Source: UMGS902 sp045580835
Lineage (GTDB): Bacteria; Bacillota; Clostridia; Oscillospirales; CAG-272
Reading direction: 5' to 3'
DNA: 14,154 bases
Assembly (NCBI GenBank): GCA_045580835.1
Contig: JAZNOM010000084.1
Coordinates: 1 to 14,154 of the forward strand
In this document: piece by piece, positions 1-7,182 of the stretch
Numbering within the stretch: position 1 is the stretch's first letter
Layout: each line of letters begins with the position of its first letter
Position numbers and translations under genes: made by a program
Notes under the pieces: generated by a model
What the model was told of the DNA's origin: nothing
Seen by the model: only the letters and a program-made list of their open reading frames with translations
The model's database searches: none

Positions 1-9
1 AATCCTCGT

Positions 10-38
10 AAAAAAGACGGACATGCGCCGGCTTTTTT
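10..38. terminator. Probable intrinsic terminator near window start
   Basis: An A-run followed by G-A-CGG (10-20) can pair with CCG-G-C and a T-run (28-38), with one A/G mismatch and a 7-nt loop. The T-tract on the + strand would end a gene lying to the left of the window. The A-run on the other side makes it possibly bidirectional. The mismatch lowers confidence. Confidence 0.5.
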
Positions 39-46
39 ACTCCTTA

Positions 47-119
47 AAAACCGCGTGCGGTCGAGCACGGCGCGAGCGAACGGTTTTGCTCCACTTCAAA
101 ATGCTTGCATTTTGAAGTG
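47..119. repeat. Structured intergenic segment with nested inverted repeats
   Basis: Three inverted repeats lie in a row. AAAACCG (47-53) pairs with CGGTTTT (81-87). Inside it CGTGC (54-58) pairs with GCACG (65-69). Next to it is a perfect 13-bp palindromic arm pair, 92-104 with 107-119, with only TT between. No open reading frame or T-tract explains them. The segment is GC-rich until position 80 and then AT-rich. It could be part of an interspersed repeat, a REP-like element, or a structured RNA. I do not recognise a known family. Confidence 0.5.
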
Positions 120-151
120 ATTAGATAAACTTTAATTTACCTCACTAAACA

Positions 152-175
152 AAAAAGAGCCTTTCGGCTCTTTTT
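152..175 (-). terminator. Intrinsic terminator of the lipid kinase gene
   Basis: AAAAAGAGCC (152-161) and GGCTCTTTTT (166-175) form a perfect stem with a TTTC loop. On the minus strand it begins inside the stop codon region of the kinase gene (stop at 174-176) and ends in a T-run, so it terminates that transcript. The A/T symmetry makes it potentially bidirectional. Confidence 0.85.
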
Positions 176-1109
176 ATTTTGCAATTGCTGCTTCTTTTTC
201 GCTCGGTGCTGCAAAACGCACCGCTCCTTCTACCACCTCGGCACAAAGCGAAGTCGTTTCAAAGCACTCGCCGTCAAGCGCGATCGGAAAAGGCTTGTCA
301 GCCTTGACCTCAAGTTTTTTAACGCGGCGATACACAAGATATTTCTGAAATCTCTTATCGTCAAGATGCTCACCCTTTTTATACACTCCGATAAGACGTG
401 CCAGCGTGATAATCGAAACAGGCTTTATCATGCAGACCTCTAGATAACCGTCATTTACCGATGCGCGAGGCGCGCATTTATATCCGCCGCCGACAAACGA
501 GCCGTTTGCCGCGGTGCACAGAATAAACGTACCCTTGGGATTGAGCAGCTCGCCGTCAGCATAAATCTTGCCGCGGTTTTTCATTGCCTTGAAAATTGCG
601 CCGACAACACCGGAGGTGTATGAGTTTCTGCCGCCGATAAGCGGCTTTCTGCGAACCTTGTCCATTATGCTTGCCGCGCACGCTTCAAAGCCAAAGTTTG
701 CAACATTGATAGATGACTCTACGCTGCCGTCTGCCAGCGTAACCTTTGTCATATCTGTTACAAATTCCTCTGCTGAGGTGATTGCTTTAAGGTCGAGAAA
801 TTTTTCAGCACCGCCGAAATACCTTACAAAATCGTTGCCGCTACCAATCGGGTAGACCGACATTGAAGCATTGGTAAAGCCTGCAATACCGTCTGCAACC
901 TCTTTAATTGTACCGTCACCGCCGCAAGCGTAAAAACGCACCGCGTCCGTATACTTTTCGCAGTACGCACGCACAAATTCGGTTGCATCGAGGTGTCCTG
1001 TTGTTTCATGCACCTCGTAGTCGCAGTCAAGAGAGGCAAGTCCGCTCTTAAGTTTTTCGGCGCCGTCACCCTTGCCCGATGCGGGATTTAGTATAAAAAC
1101 ATGCTTCAT
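174..1109 (-). CDS. Diacylglycerol/lipid kinase family protein (DagK/YegS/LCB5-like)
   Basis: A predicted cytosolic ATP-dependent lipid kinase of 311 residues, the usual length for the bacterial DagK/YegS/BmrU group. Members phosphorylate diacylglycerol or related lipids and feed phosphatidate back into phospholipid synthesis. Visible family marks are the N-terminal NPASGKG nucleotide-binding segment (residues 8-14), the GGDGT signature (63-67), the GSGNDF motif (89-94) and a C-terminal LDGE near residue 280. I chose the ATG at 1107-1109 because GGGAG lies 7 nt upstream; an in-frame ATG ten codons earlier has no ribosome binding site. An extended -10 promoter lies directly upstream and a terminator overlaps the stop. 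It is divergent from the riboswitch-controlled symporter, with no sign of functional coupling. The family is clear but the lipid substrate is not determinable; undecaprenol or another lipid is possible. Confidence 0.88.
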   Translation of the reverse strand: MKHVFILNPASGKGDGAEKLKSGLASLDCDYEVHETTGHLDATEFVRAYCEKYTDAVRFYACGGDGTIKEVADGIAGFTNASMSVYPIGSGNDFVRYFGGAEKFLDLKAITSAEEFVTDMTKVTLADGSVESSINVANFGFEACAASIMDKVRRKPLIGGRNSYTSGVVGAIFKAMKNRGKIYADGELLNPKGTFILCTAANGSFVGGGYKCAPRASVNDGYLEVCMIKPVSIITLARLIGVYKKGEHLDDKRFQKYLVYRRVKKLEVKADKPFPIALDGECFETTSLCAEVVEGAVRFAAPSEKEAAIAK

Positions 1110-1141
1110 ATGTGTTCTCCCATACAGTGTTATACACATGC

Positions 1142-1170
1142 ATTATAGCATAAATTTAAAATTTTGTCGC
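1142..1170 (-). promoter_or_regulatory. Promoter of the lipid kinase gene (extended -10)
   Basis: On the minus strand the -10 box is TATAAT (1142-1147) preceded by TGC, which makes an extended -10. A weak -35, GCGACA, lies at 1165-1170 with 17-bp spacing. The start site would be near 1135, giving a leader of about 26 nt that contains the GGGAG ribosome binding site. Confidence 0.65.
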
Positions 1171-1187
1171 GTTTTTTAAAAAAACTA

Positions 1188-1216
1188 TTGCATTTGTCGA
1201 AAAATGGTTGTATAAT
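1188..1216 (+). promoter_or_regulatory. Promoter of the glycine riboswitch-symporter unit
   Basis: TTGCAT (1188-1193) and TATAAT (1211-1216) are separated by exactly 17 bp. Transcription would start near 1223, just ahead of the riboswitch, giving a leader of about 230 nt. It is back to back with the lipid kinase promoter, about 40 bp away. Confidence 0.75.
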
Positions 1217-1248
1217 GACGATAATTTAATAATTCCGTATGACACTTG

Positions 1249-1374
1249 CAGAAGTTTTTTACAACTGTGAGCCGACGGAACTTTGGAGAATCCCATTAAG
1301 TTGGGTGCCGAAGGGGCAAAGCGTTAAACGCCAATCTCTCAGGCAAAAGGACAAAGCTGATTTTTACAACTTCT
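1249..1374 (+). ncRNA. Glycine riboswitch (gcvT-type), single aptamer
   Basis: The core matches the conserved glycine aptamer: GGAGA at 1285-1289, then GCCGAAGGGGCAA (1307-1319), CTCTCAGGCAAAAGGAC (1336-1352) and AAAG. Likely helices are CTTTG (1281-1285) with CAAAG (1352-1356) closing the aptamer, GAGA with TCTC (1337-1340), CCCA/TGGG around 1292-1304, and GCGT/ACGC at 1321-1331. Only one full aptamer is present. The 5' flank forms a short hairpin (1253-1266), and AGAAGTT (1250-1256) can pair with AACTTCT (1368-1374), which resembles the vestigial ghost-aptamer or P0 elements of singlet glycine riboswitches. The downstream gene is an amino-acid symporter, a known target of this class. The aptamer core is certain; the outer limits are approximate. 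Confidence 0.93.
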
Positions 1375-1389
1375 TTGTATTTTTGTTTA

Positions 1390-1426
1390 CCGGATTGCGT
1401 TTCGCAGTCCGGTTTTATTATTTTGT
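1390..1426 (+). terminator. Riboswitch expression platform: intrinsic terminator
   Basis: CCGGATTGCG (1390-1399) pairs with CGCAGTCCGG (1403-1412), with one G-T wobble and a tight TTT loop, followed by a T-rich tract. It sits between the aptamer and the ribosome binding site, so the switch most likely acts by transcription termination. By analogy with other glycine riboswitches before uptake genes, ligand would relieve termination. The antiterminator strand is not clear from inspection. Confidence 0.8.
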
Positions 1427-1453
1427 AAAATTTTTTAAAGGAGAGGTCATATT

Positions 1454-3022
1454 ATGATTCTTGAAAAGATTGCCGAAATAAACGGTAGTATCAATGGCGT
1501 GGTATGGGGCATTTTCGGTCTTGCACTTCTCATAGGCACCGGAATAATCGTTACCTGCTGCACCAAGTTCTTCCAGGTATCCCACTTCACTCTTTGGTGG
1601 AAAAACACACTCGGAAGCTTGTTTACGAAAGATGTTCTGAAGCATCGCAAGGAAAAGGGTGTTATTTCTCCCTTCCAGGCTCTTTGTACCGCACTTGCGG
1701 CTACGGTAGGTACCGGTAACATCGCAGGTGTTGCGGCGGCTATCTGTATCGGCGGTGCAGGCGCTGTTTTCTGGATGTGGGTTGCTGCATTCTTCGGTAT
1801 GATGACAAACTTCGCAGAAAACGTTCTCGGTATTTATTTCAGACGCAAAAACAGCGAAGGCGAATGGTCCGGCGGTGCTATGTACTACCTCCAAGACGGT
1901 CTTGGCGGCTACAAGTACGAGGACAAGCACGGCTCGGCAAGCTTTAAGAATCTCGGCAAGATTCTTGCAGTTCTTTTCTGTATCTTTACAATGCTCGCTT
2001 CGTTTGGTATCGGCAGCATGGGCCAGGTAAACAAAATCGTTGCAAACGTTGCGGCGGCTTTTGACGTAAGTGCGCTTTCTTCCATTACCGTTTTTGAGGG
2101 CGTTTCCCTTTATAACATCCTTCTCGGCGTATTTATTATGATTCTTACCGCTGTTATTACCCTCGGCGGTGTTAAGAGAATTGCAAACGTTGCAGAAAAG
2201 ATAGTTCCTTTCATGGTTGTTCTTTTCGTTGCAGGAAGCCTTGTAATCATCGGTATAAACTATAAGGCAATTATCCCTGCGTTCAAGGCTATCTTTGTTA
2301 ACGCGTTTGCTCCCGAGGCATTTGTCGGCGGCGGTATCGGCGGAGTTATCGTTGCTATGACCAACGGTTTCAAGCGCGGCGTATTCTCTAACGAGGCAGG
2401 CCTTGGTTCTTCTGTAATGGTTCACTCAAACTCCAGCGTTAAAGAACCTGTTAAGCAGGGTATGTGGGGTATCTTTGAAGTATTTGCAGATACTATGATC
2501 GTTTGCACAATGACAGCTTTGGTCGTTCTTACTTCCGGCGGTCTTAACGGCGGCGTTTTCAATGCCACAACGGGCGAAATCGCCGCAGGCTATAACGATG
2601 CTACTCTCGTAGGCGGCGCATTTAATGAAGTGTTTGCTTGGGGTAATATCGGTCAGAAGTTTATCGCTATTGCAATGTTCCTCTTTGCATTTACCACCGT
2701 TCTCGGCTGGTCCCACTACGGCTCCAAGGCTTGGGAATACCTCTTTGGCGCAAAGACGACTGTTATCTTTAGAATTATCCACGTTTGCACCATTATCTTC
2801 GGTGCGGTTCTTACGTCTTCTCTCGCATGGGACATCTCCGACACCTTCAACGGTCTTATGATGATACCCAACCTTATCGGCGTACTCTTTATGATTCCGA
2901 TTGTAGTCAAGATTACAAAGAACTATATCGACCGCAAGGTTCGCGGCAAAGACGTAGCGCCTATCCTCTCGTACGATGAAAAAATCAACGCAGAAGCGGC
3001 AGCTAATCTCGACAAAGAATAA
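1454..3022 (+). CDS. Sodium:alanine/glycine symporter, AGCS family
   Basis: An inner-membrane Na+-coupled symporter of 522 residues importing small neutral amino acids (alanine or glycine). It has many hydrophobic helices. Family landmarks are the GTGNIAGVAAAI segment (86-97) with the following glycine-rich GGAGAVFWMWVAAFFGM stretch, the FAENVLG loop (120-126), and NEAGLGSS (313-320). The ATG at 1454 follows an AAAGGAGAGG ribosome binding site and is the only start with good spacing. It is the sole gene behind the glycine riboswitch, so glycine is the favoured substrate, although the family also carries D/L-alanine. It stands alone as a transcription unit and ends at a strong bidirectional terminator. 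The length is normal for the family, with no breaks. Family assignment is very secure; substrate comes from context. Confidence 0.95.
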   Translation: MILEKIAEINGSINGVVWGIFGLALLIGTGIIVTCCTKFFQVSHFTLWWKNTLGSLFTKDVLKHRKEKGVISPFQALCTALAATVGTGNIAGVAAAICIGGAGAVFWMWVAAFFGMMTNFAENVLGIYFRRKNSEGEWSGGAMYYLQDGLGGYKYEDKHGSASFKNLGKILAVLFCIFTMLASFGIGSMGQVNKIVANVAAAFDVSALSSITVFEGVSLYNILLGVFIMILTAVITLGGVKRIANVAEKIVPFMVVLFVAGSLVIIGINYKAIIPAFKAIFVNAFAPEAFVGGGIGGVIVAMTNGFKRGVFSNEAGLGSSVMVHSNSSVKEPVKQGMWGIFEVFADTMIVCTMTALVVLTSGGLNGGVFNATTGEIAAGYNDATLVGGAFNEVFAWGNIGQKFIAIAMFLFAFTTVLGWSHYGSKAWEYLFGAKTTVIFRIIHVCTIIFGAVLTSSLAWDISDTFNGLMMIPNLIGVLFMIPIVVKITKNYIDRKVRGKDVAPILSYDEKINAEAAANLDKE

Positions 3023-3030
3023 TTTTACAC

Positions 3031-3066
3031 AAAAAAACGGTATCGCGTTTGCGATACCGTTTTTTT
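3031..3066. terminator. Bidirectional terminator between symporter and GH127 operon
   Basis: A perfect 16-bp inverted repeat, 3031-3046 with 3051-3066, has a GTTT loop, a GC-containing core (CGGTATCGC) and A-run/T-run ends. It lies 8 nt after the symporter stop and 6 nt after the stop of the convergent dockerin enzyme, so it serves both. Confidence 0.93.
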
Positions 3067-3072
3067 ATGTAA

Positions 3073-6000
3073 TTATTTTACTATTGTTTTAAGAAGCTGC
3101 AACACATCCATGAGATTGATCACGCCGTCTTGGTTCATGTCGCCTGTTTTTGCATTGTCGTTTAAAATATTCTTAATCAGCATCATGACATCGCATATAT
3201 CCACAACTTCATCGCCGTTGATATCGCCGGTGGGTACTTCAACATAGGTAAGCTTGATGCAGTCAAGTCTTGCAAAAGAGTCTTCAAGCGCATCATTATA
3301 CATAAATGTAATAGTGCTTGCACCTGCACCGAGAGCTAAACGTACCGTCTGCTTTTCCCAATTTGCCCAACCGCTGAGTTTTTCATACTTTACAGTCGTT
3401 ACATACTCATCGTTTACTAAAATCTTATTTGAAGCATTGGGATAAGCGTTGCCGTCGCCCGAATAGGTAATCTCAACATCGTAAAGGCCTGCCTTTGCCA
3501 TATTGATATCCATTTTTACACCAGACTCTGCATCATCAACTGCGTGAACAAATCCGTTTGCGCTTGACAGAGGAGAAGAAATCTTAAAGCGCTTCTGCGC
3601 AACGCCGAGCGTGGTACCGTTTTCTGCCTCGTAAATCTTGGGGAGAACAACTGCCTTGCTTGCAATTTCACCGTCAAGACGCCACTCAACAATACCGGGC
3701 TGCGCCACTTTAGAGGTCATTTTGGCGTTCTTTGGAAGAAGTCTTATCTTTGTAGTGGTTATCTCGTCAAAACCGTAGTAGCTTTCACCGCTTAAGTTGT
3801 GACTTTCGGCAGTCCAACCCTTGTTGATTTTAAAGGTGTCGGTGCCGGTAAGATTTTCTACATCCTGCCATGCTGTACCGTTCCAATATACGATATAAAG
3901 ATCGTCAGGCACCTGAACTCCGCCGCCGTCATGATACCATGTTACCCATGTACCGCGGAGAGTTACCTCACCGTCAAATGCATACTCGATGTAGTTTTCG
4001 GTAGTGGACGAGCCGTACGCAGTCCAACGGGTAGAAGCGAGGAATGAGCCGTCATTCAGTGCGCCGAGTGAGTCAGTCGAGCATGTATGGGAAGCACTGG
4101 GCGTTGCATAATACTCAAGCGGCTTATCACACTCTGCATTAGAAGCCTCTGTGAGGAATAGCGTCATGTCCGAATAACCGCGGTTATTCCACGTATAGTA
4201 AGGAATAAGCGTAACGGTGGCTTGTTGCTCGCCGTCAAAGAGCGTATTGTATTTCGCTGAATAGCTGATGGTACGAATATTTTCGATATTGTAGGGGTCG
4301 CTGCTGTCACGACCGGGAAGCTTGGTCATTTCGCTTACGGTAAATTCAGCATCCTTGGGAAGAACCGCCGAAAGAACGTTTACATCGTTGTCGGGCGACT
4401 CTGCACAGTAAATGATAGGACCGCGGCGTACCGAAACAAGACCTTGGTTTGCAGTGATGTTTTCGTTTGTGTAAATGCGCTCGGCTTCCATCGGGAAATC
4501 AAGAACAACCTTGTCACCCTCTGCCCAAATTCGGTCGATTACAACGTAGCCGTCATCGTCGGTGGCAAGCGATACGTTTTCGCCGTTAAGAGTGATTACA
4601 TTTTCACCCTTTGCCCATTCGGGCACGCGGAAACGGATTGCAAATGCCGCTTTTGCGGTTTTGTTTACGGTAAGAGTTGCGTTACCGTCCCACGGGAAGG
4701 AGCCTTCCATGGTAACGTTTACACTTTCGCCGCCAACATTCATTTCGGCAGTGTTGCCTATGTACTGGTTAACGGTGATATTTCCCTCGCCGTCCTGCGT
4801 GTAAATGTAACCGCCGATTGAAGCAACCGTGCGGAGTAGGTTAGGCGGGCAGCATGCAGTGCCGAACCATACCGAACGCGCAAAGTCGCTGTTGCTTGTA
4901 ACATGGTTCTGGTAGAAGAAGCGGTCACCGTCAAGGTTTACGCAGGAAACTACCGAGTTGTAAAGTGTCCACTCCATAAGGTCGACATATTTTGAATCGC
5001 CGTAGAGAAGATTCATGCGCTGATTCCACATCACGTTTGAAATCTGTGCGCAGGTTTCGCAGTATGCGTTATCATTTGGAAGTGCATATGACTCACTGTA
5101 AGACTCGCCGGCGGGGATACCGATACCGCCGTGTACATACATCTTGGTGAGCATATCGTTCCAGATGCTATTAAGCGCAGTGTCATATGGGTTTTCACCG
5201 CCGTTTGCGATAGTCAAAAGTGCAACGTCTGCCATAGCGGTGTACATATAGTTTGCACGTACGCAATGACCGTGAGCGGTAGTCTGCTCTGCTACGGGCA
5301 TATCATTCTGATAATATATGAGGTTGTTGCCAAGGGGCTTGTGATACTCGCTGTTGTTTCCTCTCTCATCAAGGAAGAACTTTGCAACAGCAATATAACT
5401 ATCCGCCTTTGCCGCGTAATCTGTGCCGTTAGCGGTACCGATTTCTACGCAGAGGTTTGCAAGCTTGATAAGTGCAAGCTCGATTTCCTGATGCCCCGGA
5501 ACGACATACGCCTGACCTTCGCCCTTGCCGCATGTGCGTGCAACGAGGTCGGCATTCTTCACTGCAACGTCAAGAAGTCTGAAGTCACCGGTTGCTCTGT
5601 AATGTGCAACAGCCGCTTCGTAAAAGTGTCCTGCGCAGTAAAGCTCATGATTATCCATGTTTACTCTGGATGCATAATCAGCCGTGCCAACGGTATCATA
5701 AAGGGAGCCGTCGGTGTGAACAGGCATATCGTCTGTACGGCCGGTAAAACGCATATCCGCAGTTCTTGTTGTGCTAACATAAGTAAGTGTATAGGGGGTA
5801 TAGAGATAGCCATCAGCTTCTTGTGAGCCGACAATCCAGGGAATCCACTTTTCAAGTTCCGTCTTGATTGCCGCCTGACCTGCAAGCATCTCTTCATCGC
5901 CCTTGGCATCGAGGGTGAGCGCATAGCACATAGCCTCAATTACCTTGTAGTCGTCAGAGTCTACGTAAATCGCACCTCCATGACCGGGAGCGTCAGTGGT

Positions 6001-7149
6001 AGTGTAGTTGCCGCTCTTGGTTGCGAGATATTCGGATGCGATGCGGAAGTTTTCCATACCGCCGGTCTTTGTGCTGATATTGGAAATCGCAACGGGGATA
6101 ACCTTGCAAACAAACTGCTTTTGGAGGTTTGACCAATAAGAGTCCTCAACGGTTACCTGCGAAAAAGGAACAGAGTGAGTATAATCAACCTCTGCAGGAG
6201 TATCCTTTACGGTTACCGTTGCCTTGGCAGTGAGATTGCCCGGATTACCGTACGCACTCTCACCGAGTGTTCCAACAAACTCATATCTGCCAGCGACATT
6301 GCCGTCATAGTTTGCACATGTCCAATTTGCAACCGGAATACTTACTTTCGCAGTTCTGGTAATGCCGACAGCTGCAAGATGCTCGTCCGTGAGTTGGCTT
6401 ATCGAGAAATTATCAACGCTGAACGCCTGATTATAGGCGCGAAGACCTACGTTACCAGCCGCGTAGGAGTTCTGGGTGCCTGTGTAAACGAAGGTGTAAT
6501 CGTCAGTGCCTGCTTCTTTGATAAGCACATAATACTTCTCGCCCCATACAATCACGCGAAGGCTATATGCAGTGTCAACCTCAATAGCATGAACAAAGGT
6601 GGAACTCTGATGCCATCTGCCGTCGGCGTATCCGATTGTAAAGCCGGTGGAAGTGCCGAGTTTACCAATACCTACATAGTATCCGTTGTAGGAATCGGCG
6701 CCGGTATTCGTAGCATTTGTATTGCGGAAGATAAGTCCTGCATTTGAAGTAATTTCGCCGTCAAGAGTGATGTCAAAATCCACAACATAGTCGGTCATTG
6801 TTTCATCACCAACTACGGCCTTAACGTTTGTACCCTTGGCAAGCTGCATCTTGCCGTCAACTCCCGTGATAGAGGCGGAAAGCAGATTCCAGTCGCTTTC
6901 GATGCCACTGTCAAAGGTGTAGCTTACTTCATCTACTGTGTCAATGGGCGTGGGGTCAAGCACGGTTGCCGCCACGTTTTTAGGAAGTGATGAAACCGCA
7001 TCCTCAAGCGAGGTGCCGTGCGCAACGGCTGCCACATAGTTTTGTTCAACACTGTAAAGCTCCATGTTGCTTTCTGCCGCACCGGTAAGCATTACAAGAC
7101 TTGAAAAAAACATACATGCCGCCAAAAATACCGACAGAATTTTTTTCAT
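3073..7149 (-). CDS. Secreted GH127 beta-L-arabinofuranosidase-like enzyme with dockerin
   Basis: A predicted extracellular glycosidase of 1358 residues. Order of parts: signal peptide (1-25, MKK then a hydrophobic core); Ig-like Big_4 type domain in two halves (about 32-65 and 266-316) with a concanavalin/LamG-like domain inserted (about 66-265); GH127/DUF1680 catalytic region (about 321-1005); discoidin/F5-8-like domain (1021-1161); CBM6/35-like domain beginning YEAENG (1173-1307); type I dockerin (1308-1358). By alignment to the studied GH127 enzyme HypBA1, the acid/base Glu is E682 (GES), the zinc ligands are E698 and C700 (CETC), and C766-C767 (CCPPN) provide the nucleophile and a zinc ligand. 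All are present, with the same 16-residue spacing between the two Glu. GH127 enzymes cleave beta-L-arabinofuranosides, though some act on other pectic sugars. The ATG at 7147-7149 is preceded by GGAGG at 8 nt; the upstream TTG overlaps that site and is rejected. It is the second gene of an operon, 33 nt after the cytosolic paralogue. Confidence 0.9.
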   Translation of the reverse strand: MKKILSVFLAACMFFSSLVMLTGAAESNMELYSVEQNYVAAVAHGTSLEDAVSSLPKNVAATVLDPTPIDTVDEVSYTFDSGIESDWNLLSASITGVDGKMQLAKGTNVKAVVGDETMTDYVVDFDITLDGEITSNAGLIFRNTNATNTGADSYNGYYVGIGKLGTSTGFTIGYADGRWHQSSTFVHAIEVDTAYSLRVIVWGEKYYVLIKEAGTDDYTFVYTGTQNSYAAGNVGLRAYNQAFSVDNFSISQLTDEHLAAVGITRTAKVSIPVANWTCANYDGNVAGRYEFVGTLGESAYGNPGNLTAKATVTVKDTPAEVDYTHSVPFSQVTVEDSYWSNLQKQFVCKVIPVAISNISTKTGGMENFRIASEYLATKSGNYTTTDAPGHGGAIYVDSDDYKVIEAMCYALTLDAKGDEEMLAGQAAIKTELEKWIPWIVGSQEADGYLYTPYTLTYVSTTRTADMRFTGRTDDMPVHTDGSLYDTVGTADYASRVNMDNHELYCAGHFYEAAVAHYRATGDFRLLDVAVKNADLVARTCGKGEGQAYVVPGHQEIELALIKLANLCVEIGTANGTDYAAKADSYIAVAKFFLDERGNNSEYHKPLGNNLIYYQNDMPVAEQTTAHGHCVRANYMYTAMADVALLTIANGGENPYDTALNSIWNDMLTKMYVHGGIGIPAGESYSESYALPNDNAYCETCAQISNVMWNQRMNLLYGDSKYVDLMEWTLYNSVVSCVNLDGDRFFYQNHVTSNSDFARSVWFGTACCPPNLLRTVASIGGYIYTQDGEGNITVNQYIGNTAEMNVGGESVNVTMEGSFPWDGNATLTVNKTAKAAFAIRFRVPEWAKGENVITLNGENVSLATDDDGYVVIDRIWAEGDKVVLDFPMEAERIYTNENITANQGLVSVRRGPIIYCAESPDNDVNVLSAVLPKDAEFTVSEMTKLPGRDSSDPYNIENIRTISYSAKYNTLFDGEQQATVTLIPYYTWNNRGYSDMTLFLTEASNAECDKPLEYYATPSASHTCSTDSLGALNDGSFLASTRWTAYGSSTTENYIEYAFDGEVTLRGTWVTWYHDGGGVQVPDDLYIVYWNGTAWQDVENLTGTDTFKINKGWTAESHNLSGESYYGFDEITTTKIRLLPKNAKMTSKVAQPGIVEWRLDGEIASKAVVLPKIYEAENGTTLGVAQKRFKISSPLSSANGFVHAVDDAESGVKMDINMAKAGLYDVEITYSGDGNAYPNASNKILVNDEYVTTVKYEKLSGWANWEKQTVRLALGAGASTITFMYNDALEDSFARLDCIKLTYVEVPTGDINGDEVVDICDVMMLIKNILNDNAKTGDMNQDGVINLMDVLQLLKTIVK
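3076..3228 (-). other. Type I dockerin domain of the GH127 enzyme
   Basis: Two calcium-loop repeats close the protein: DINGDEVVDICD and DMNQDGVINLMD. Each has Asp/Asn/Asp at loop positions 1, 3 and 5, Asp or Asn at 9 and Asp at 12, followed by a leucine/isoleucine-rich helix. The recognition positions 10-11 are Ile-Cys and Leu-Met rather than the Ser-Thr typical of Clostridium thermocellum dockerins. This implies docking to a cohesin encoded elsewhere, in a cellulosome-like or cell-surface assembly. Confidence 0.9.
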
Positions 7150-7182
7150 ATCATTTTCCTCCAATATATATTATTTTATATA

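Noticed and set aside
1239..1457. 72-residue reading frame in the symporter leader
   Set aside because: It runs through the glycine riboswitch and terminator and has no ribosome binding site; the conserved RNA explains the sequence.
1418..2425. 335-residue antisense reading frame opposite the symporter
   Set aside because: The + strand has a clear AGCS family protein, ribosome binding site and riboswitch. The antisense frame shows no family resemblance and arises from codon bias.
5131..5826. 231-residue + strand reading frame within the secreted GH127 gene (and others at 6175-6747, 4444-4821)
   Set aside because: Cysteine-rich antisense shadows of conserved GH127 and LamG coding sequence, with no ribosome binding site or family signature.
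7150..7164. TTG start giving five extra residues on the secreted GH127 enzyme
   Set aside because: The TTG codon overlaps the GGAGG ribosome binding site that serves the ATG at 7147-7149, and the signal peptide begins properly at MKK.
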